From Streptomyces rubiginosohelvolus (GTDB taxonomy: Bacteria > Actinomycetota > Actinomycetes > Streptomycetales > Streptomycetaceae): 64,000 bases of DNA. A program made the translations under genes and the position numbers. Below the pieces are notes generated by a model. It had not been told where the DNA came from. It saw only the letters and a program-made list of their open reading frames with translations, and did no database searches. This document shows positions 59,389 to 64,000 of this stretch, piece after piece (position 1 is the stretch's first letter; each line of letters opens with the position of its first letter). The stretch covers positions 1 through 64,000 of the forward strand of contig NZ_BMTW01000017.1 in assembly GCF_014649875.1 (NCBI RefSeq). The letters are read 5' to 3'.

Positions 59389-60981
59389 TCAGCCGCAGAC
59401 CGTGCCGGACTTCGGCACCCGGCCGTCCAACAGGTAGCCGTCCACCGCCCGTTGCACGCACGTGTCCTTGCTGTTGTACGCCCCGTGGCCCTCGCCCTTG
59501 TACGTCAGCTCCACGCCGACGCCCTTGCCGAGCTGCTGCACCATCGCCTTCGCACCCGCGTACGGGGTCGCCGGGTCACCGGTGTTGCCGATGACCAGGA
59601 TCGGCGCGGACCCGGAGGCGCTGACGTCCGGGGTCTCCCAGGCGCCCGCCACCGGCCAGCCGGTGCAGCTCATCAGCCCCCAGCCCAGGTACTCGCCGAA
59701 CAGCGGGGACGCCTTGCGGAACTCGGGCAGCGCCGCCTTCGTCTGCTCCAGGGTGAACCGCTGCTTGCTGTCGGCGCAGTTGATGGCGATGCTGGCGGCG
59801 TTGGAGTTGTCGTACCGCCCGTCCTCCGAACGGCCGTTGAGGGAGTCGGCCAGGGCGAGCAGCAGCCCGCCGTTCCCGCCGCCCGCCTCGTCCAGGCCCT
59901 GCTCCAGCAGCGGCCAGGTCTCCTGGGAGTAGAGCGCGGACGCGATACCGGTGGTGGCCAGCGTCTGCGTCAGGGTCCGGTCGCCGAGCCCGTCGACGGG
60001 CTCCTCCTCCAGCTCGCCCAGCAGATCGGCGATGCCCTGCTCGACCTCCTGCGGGGTGGCCCCGGGGAGGGCGCAGTCGTCGCGCTCCGCACAGTCCTTC
60101 GTGAAGTTGTCCAGGGCGAGCTGGAATCCCTCGGCCTGGCCGAGGGCGGACTGCTCGGCGTCCTTCGTGGGGTCGACCACCGCGTCGAAGACCGCCCGTC
60201 CCACCTTGTCCGGGAAGAGATTGGCGTACACGCCGCCCAGTTCGGTGCCGTACGAGATGCCGAAGTAGTGGAGCTCGTCGTCGCCCAGCACCGTACGCAT
60301 CAGGTCCATGTCGCGGGCGGCGTTCGTCGTGCCGACGAAGGGGAGTTCGGGGCCGGAGTTCTCCTCGCAGTCCGCGATGTAGTCCTTCTGCCCCTGGACG
60401 AACTGCTTCTGTTCGGCCGCGTCGTCCGGGGTGGAGTCCTCCTGGTAGAACGCGTCGAGCTGGGCGTCGTCCGCGCACTGGACGCCCTCGCTGCGTCCGA
60501 CCCCGCGCGGGTCGAAGCTCACCAGGTCGTAGCGGGTGCGGAGCTTGTCGTACTCGGTGCCGAACGCGGGCAGCGTCGCGACGCCGGACGCGCCGGGCCC
60601 GCCGAAGTTGAACACCAGCGAGCCGATCCGCCGCTGCTGGTCCTTGGCCTTGGCCCGCACCAGCGCCAGTTCGATCGTGCGGCCGTCCGGCTTCGCGTAG
60701 TCGAGGGGTACGTCCATGAACGAGCACTCCCACACCACCCCGCCGGGCAGCGGGGACGGCGACTCGCCGCCGCCCTGGGCCGTGTTCGGGGGCGGGCAGG
60801 GGGACCACTCCAGCTTCTGCGAGGACAGGTCCTCGGCGGTGGCGGTCGGCGAGGCGGTCGAGGCCCCGGTGGGCGTCGAGGACCCCTCCCCGCCCCCGTC
60901 GTCCGAACAGCCGGCCAGCGGCAGCAGCACGGTGGCGGTGGCGGCGAGGGCGGCGGCACGCAGAGCGGGGGAAGTCCTCAT
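59389..60981 (-). CDS. Secreted tripeptidyl aminopeptidase-like lipoprotein (S33)
   Basis: 530 residues. A lipobox LAGC with modified Cys25 anchors it to the membrane. The alpha/beta-hydrolase core has nucleophile Ser in YFGISYGTELGG, Asp in VIGNTGDPATPY and His in KGEGHGAYNS. Such S33 proteases remove N-terminal tripeptides. Several Cys suggest disulfides. It matches Streptomyces TAP-family exoproteins. ATG 60981 is preceded by AGGACTTCC. Monocistronic. Confidence 0.93.
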   Translation of the reverse strand: MRTSPALRAAALAATATVLLPLAGCSDDGGGEGSSTPTGASTASPTATAEDLSSQKLEWSPCPPPNTAQGGGESPSPLPGGVVWECSFMDVPLDYAKPDGRTIELALVRAKAKDQQRRIGSLVFNFGGPGASGVATLPAFGTEYDKLRTRYDLVSFDPRGVGRSEGVQCADDAQLDAFYQEDSTPDDAAEQKQFVQGQKDYIADCEENSGPELPFVGTTNAARDMDLMRTVLGDDELHYFGISYGTELGGVYANLFPDKVGRAVFDAVVDPTKDAEQSALGQAEGFQLALDNFTKDCAERDDCALPGATPQEVEQGIADLLGELEEEPVDGLGDRTLTQTLATTGIASALYSQETWPLLEQGLDEAGGGNGGLLLALADSLNGRSEDGRYDNSNAASIAINCADSKQRFTLEQTKAALPEFRKASPLFGEYLGWGLMSCTGWPVAGAWETPDVSASGSAPILVIGNTGDPATPYAGAKAMVQQLGKGVGVELTYKGEGHGAYNSKDTCVQRAVDGYLLDGRVPKSGTVCG

Positions 60982-61127
60982 GCCCCCATCGTGCGGCGGG
61001 CCGCCGGGGAGCGCGGCCGGGCGCGGTCCATGCGGGTGGCGGTGGGGCCGCGACCGGTGGACGGCGGCCGGGCCGCCACGGGTGGACGGCCGGCCGCGCC
61101 GCTACCGCCCTCGCCCGCCCGGCCGGA

Positions 61128-63998
61128 TCACAGCTCGCCCTTGCGGGTCAGCTGGTTGAAGGCGAGCCACCCCGGCAGCACCGGCAGCCACAGCGTCATC
61201 ACGCGGTACAGCAGCACCGCGGGCGCCGCGACCTCCTTCGGCAGCCCGACCGCGATCAGGCCCAGCGTCAGGGCCCCCTCGACCGCACCCATACCGCCCG
61301 GGGTGGGGGCGGCCGAGCCGAGCGCGTTCCCGGCGAGGAAGACCACCGCGATGCTCGCGTAGCTCAGCTGGGGGACGTCCGGTCCGCTGAACGCCCGGAT
61401 CGAGGCGTCCAGGCAGAGCACGAACAGGCCGGTCAGCAGCAGCATCCCGCCGATGCCGGTGAGCAGCTTCTGCGGCCGCTGCACCACGTCCAGCATGCGC
61501 GGCACGACCCCGGCGAACAGCGAGCGCACCCGGGTCACCACGAACTTCCGCAGGAAGGGGACCGCCGTCACCACCAGCACCAGCACCGCGACCGTCAGCA
61601 GACCCGCGATCACGGTCCGGGACGGGGTCAGCGAGTCCGGCGTCTTCTCCGTACCCGTGAGATAACCGAACAGCGCCAGCAGCGTGATGTGGGCGCCGAG
61701 CCCGAAGAGCTGCGACGCTCCGACGCTCGCCACCGCGAGACCGGGGCGCACCCCGGCCCGTTGGAGGAAGCGGGTGTTCAGCGCCACGCCGCCGACCGCG
61801 GCGGGCGCCACGATCTTCACGAACGAGCCGGCCACCTGCGCCTGCACGGTCTTCAGGAACGACACCCGCTCGGGCACGAAGCCCAGCAGGCTCATCGCAG
61901 CCGCCACATAGCTCAGCGCCGAGAAGCCGAGGGCGGCCGCCACCCAGCCCCACTCCGCCTGCTCCACGACCGTCCCGAAGTCGGCCTGGGTGACCTGCGA
62001 GATCAGGAAGTACGCGGCGATGGCCCCGGCGATGAAGCTGAACAGGGTGCGCGGCTTGATCCGCTCCAGGCGGACCGGTTCGACCGGGGCCTGCGGGCGG
62101 ATCAGCAGCACCTGACGGCGGATCTGGGCGAGCAGATCCTCCTCGCGGGCCTCCTCCAGCGCATCGTCGATGGCGCGCTTCTCGGCCTGCTTCTCCGTGC
62201 GCAGCGACTTCCGCTCGGCCTTCGTCTCCGCCTTGGACTCCGCCTTGGTCTCCGGCTTGGACAAGGCCGCGGGGCTGTCCGTCGTCTGCTCGGCCTTCGC
62301 CTGCTCGGCCCGCGCCTGCTTGGCCGCCTGTGAGGCCTCCACCACCGCCTCCCGCTCGCGCTGCGAACGCTCGCGGGCGATCCGGCGCAGCGTCGCCCGC
62401 GTGGAGCGGCTCAGCGCGATCGGCTGGAGCAGCGGCAGACAGTCCGCCACCGCGTCCGGGCCGAGCACGGCCAGCGCCCCGGCGACCGACCGCTCGGCCC
62501 CCACCCGCAGCCCCAGCGTGGTCAGCAGCTGGGCCACGTCCATCCGCAGCACCAGATCGCCCGCGGCGATCTCGCCGCCGCGCAGATCCGTCACGAACGC
62601 CCTGCCGGAACGATCCACCAGAAGCGCGTCACCGGTCAGCCTGCGGTGCGCGATCCGCCGCGACTGGAGGGCCTTCACCTGACGCCAGGCGCTGCGCACC
62701 AGATCGTCGGTGATCTCGTCGTCCTCCATCTGGTCCAGCGACCGGCCGCCGATGTGCTCGTAGACCAGCATCACCGCGTCGGGGCCCAGCTCCGACGTGG
62801 CGATCAGCTTGGGCGCATTCGCCCCGGCGGCGATGGCCGCGTACGCGAGCAGCGCCTCCTGCTCCAGCGCCTGGCGCAACGACTGGATCGAGCGCCGCTG
62901 GGTGAGCGTGCGCAGCGTGATCCGCCGCCAGGCCCGGTAGAAGAACCCCTGGGCCTGCTGTTCCCGGTCGACGACGGTGACGTCCAGCGGTGGCCCGTCC
63001 TCCAGCGTGACCAGATAGCGCCGCCCCCGGTCGCCCTGGTCGGCGCTGTCCTTGTCCGGGGTGTCCTCGGTGCGCATCGCCGCGACCGGGCGGAAGCCCA
63101 CGTGCCGCAGACCCGCCATCAGGTGCTGGCCGGTGGGGCGGACGTTCGGCGAGCCGACCGCGTACAGCGTCCCGTACGCCACCGTCCAGCCGATCAGCAC
63201 GGTGAGGATGATCGAGAACGGGGTGGTGTACCCGCCGACCAGCATCGCGAACGCGTCGAGCAGCAGCACCACCCACAGCACCACGCGCCAGCGCGGCCGG
63301 CGGGCCATCCCGACCGCCGTCATGTACGCGATGACCGGCGCGAGATAGCCGTGCACGGGGTCGGTCAGACCGCCCGCCGTCTGCGGCTGGGTCAGCGCGT
63401 CCTGGATGGTGCCGGGCGCGGTCCGCGAGACCCAGAGGTCCGTCGCGAGCGTCACCCCGTGGGCGAGCACGGCGGCGAGCACCCCGTCCGCGATGCGCAG
63501 CCCGTCGCGTTTGATGAGGCGTTCGATGGCGAAGGCGACCGGCACCAGCAGCACCGCGATGCTGGACACCAGACCGGCGATCTTGATCAGCAGATCGGGC
63601 GCCTGCTCGGTGCCCTTGGAGATGTCGTCCTCAAGACCGGTGGTGGTGCCCTGGGCGAACGCGGCGATCGCGAACAGCACCGCGATCGCGAGCACCCCGA
63701 TGAGCAGCCGCATCAGGTCGGAGGGGCGGTGCACCCGGGCGGGGAGCAGCGGTTCGTCGCCGGAGACGCGGTCGGTCAGCGCGGCCTCGGCGGAGGCCAG
63801 CGTCGAGCCGGCCAGATGCCCGGTGGTGGACGCCGTGGGGCCGTCGGCACGGGACGGTCCGGCGGCGGCGCCGGGCGGCGCGGAGGACTCGGGAGCACCC
63901 TGCGGGCGCTCCCCGGCATCGGAGGCGTCCGCCGCCTTCGGTGGCTGCACGCCCTGCTCCTTCGTCGCCTCTGGTTCGTCTTCGTGTTCTGGTATCAC
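61128..63998 (-). CDS. Pseudokinase-flippase membrane fusion (5' end near window edge)
   Basis: 956 residues from GTG 63998; only two bases lie upstream in the window, so the start may be earlier. An acidic N-terminus precedes six or so membrane segments. A cytosolic kinase-like domain (about 330-520) follows, with VMLVYEHIGGRSLDQM and RIAHRRLTGDALLVDRSGRA; the catalytic Asp of HRD is replaced (HRR), so it looks catalytically dead. A Lys/Glu/Ala coiled linker joins a C-terminal flippase half of the MprF/lysylphosphatidylglycerol synthetase-TM type (FVKIVAPAAVGGVALNTRFL, GNALGSAAPTPGGMGAVEG). It may translocate lipids under control of the kinase-like part. Confidence 0.85.
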   Translation of the reverse strand: MIPEHEDEPEATKEQGVQPPKAADASDAGERPQGAPESSAPPGAAAGPSRADGPTASTTGHLAGSTLASAEAALTDRVSGDEPLLPARVHRPSDLMRLLIGVLAIAVLFAIAAFAQGTTTGLEDDISKGTEQAPDLLIKIAGLVSSIAVLLVPVAFAIERLIKRDGLRIADGVLAAVLAHGVTLATDLWVSRTAPGTIQDALTQPQTAGGLTDPVHGYLAPVIAYMTAVGMARRPRWRVVLWVVLLLDAFAMLVGGYTTPFSIILTVLIGWTVAYGTLYAVGSPNVRPTGQHLMAGLRHVGFRPVAAMRTEDTPDKDSADQGDRGRRYLVTLEDGPPLDVTVVDREQQAQGFFYRAWRRITLRTLTQRRSIQSLRQALEQEALLAYAAIAAGANAPKLIATSELGPDAVMLVYEHIGGRSLDQMEDDEITDDLVRSAWRQVKALQSRRIAHRRLTGDALLVDRSGRAFVTDLRGGEIAAGDLVLRMDVAQLLTTLGLRVGAERSVAGALAVLGPDAVADCLPLLQPIALSRSTRATLRRIARERSQREREAVVEASQAAKQARAEQAKAEQTTDSPAALSKPETKAESKAETKAERKSLRTEKQAEKRAIDDALEEAREEDLLAQIRRQVLLIRPQAPVEPVRLERIKPRTLFSFIAGAIAAYFLISQVTQADFGTVVEQAEWGWVAAALGFSALSYVAAAMSLLGFVPERVSFLKTVQAQVAGSFVKIVAPAAVGGVALNTRFLQRAGVRPGLAVASVGASQLFGLGAHITLLALFGYLTGTEKTPDSLTPSRTVIAGLLTVAVLVLVVTAVPFLRKFVVTRVRSLFAGVVPRMLDVVQRPQKLLTGIGGMLLLTGLFVLCLDASIRAFSGPDVPQLSYASIAVVFLAGNALGSAAPTPGGMGAVEGALTLGLIAVGLPKEVAAPAVLLYRVMTLWLPVLPGWLAFNQLTRKGEL

Positions 63999-64000
63999 CG

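Noticed and set aside
1..64000. CRISPR array, tRNA, rRNA, insertion sequence or prophage genes
   Set aside because: No spaced repeats of CRISPR type, no cloverleaf with CCA/T-loop signature, and no transposase, integrase or phage structural motifs were seen.

Overview
This is a 64 kb chromosomal window from a Streptomyces. GC content is very high with strong GC3 bias, GTG starts are common, and typical Streptomyces families are present (a SapB-type lanthipeptide cluster, a TTA codon in a developmental regulator, the dispersed 'tcaagcccg..cggcgattgag' intergenic repeat). No transposase, phage gene, CRISPR array, rRNA or tRNA was seen. Gene order is mostly core-genome-like and in two blocks matches Mycobacterium tuberculosis.

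Layout. 1-5.1 kb: a secreted beta-helix protein cut by the window edge, a DUF4265 protein, and a maltose-O-acetyltransferase/MFS exporter pair divergent from an ArsR-type regulator with a palindromic operator between them. 5.35-12.6 kb: a complete class III lanthipeptide (SapB/AmfS-like) locus, with the LanKC synthetase, a 43-aa precursor, two ABC half-transporters and a convergent orphan LuxR-type response regulator that carries a TTA codon. Hairpins flank the precursor gene. 12.9-20.3 kb: a SirB1-like protein, a GNAT protein, ferredoxin fdxA, dapC, secreted and membrane-anchored proteins, dapE and a LOG-like protein. 20.5-31.2 kb continues the M. tuberculosis Rv1202-Rv1229c order: folP2, a DivIVA-like protein, tag, an O-methyltransferase, sigE, a ZAS anti-sigma factor, HtrA, TatB and Mrp. 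31.3-43 kb: housekeeping and membrane genes (DUF1003, PRC/MgtE_N/CBS, lipoprotein, CorA, SUFU-domain protein, MFS, PHP phosphoesterase, MarC, NYN protein, hydrolase). A possible MgtL-like leader ORF precedes corA. 43-57.8 kb: a second mycobacterial-like block (RhlE-type helicase with a probable CTG start, DUF3107, TetR/FasR-like, alpha/beta hydrolase, DUF3152 metalloprotease-like protein, MoeZ). Inserted before moeZ is a compact operon of a PelF-like glycosyltransferase, a polytopic membrane protein, a sugar-nucleotide epimerase and a spherulin-4-like glycosidase, which looks like an undescribed surface-polysaccharide system. 57.8-64 kb: a MerR/NmrA divergent pair with a textbook 19-20 bp spacer promoter, a secreted tripeptidyl aminopeptidase, and a very large pseudokinase-flippase membrane fusion reaching the window edge.

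How genes work together. The amf/ram locus should make and export a morphogenetic surfactant peptide under bldA and possibly AdpA control. The sigE/anti-sigma/HtrA/TatB set is an envelope-stress module. dapC and dapE serve the lysine/DAP pathway that feeds peptidoglycan. Strongest candidates for new biology are the Pel-like operon with its 19-codon coupled mini-ORF, the corA leader ORF, the mutually exclusive hairpins before the lanthipeptide precursor, and the pseudokinase-flippase fusion.
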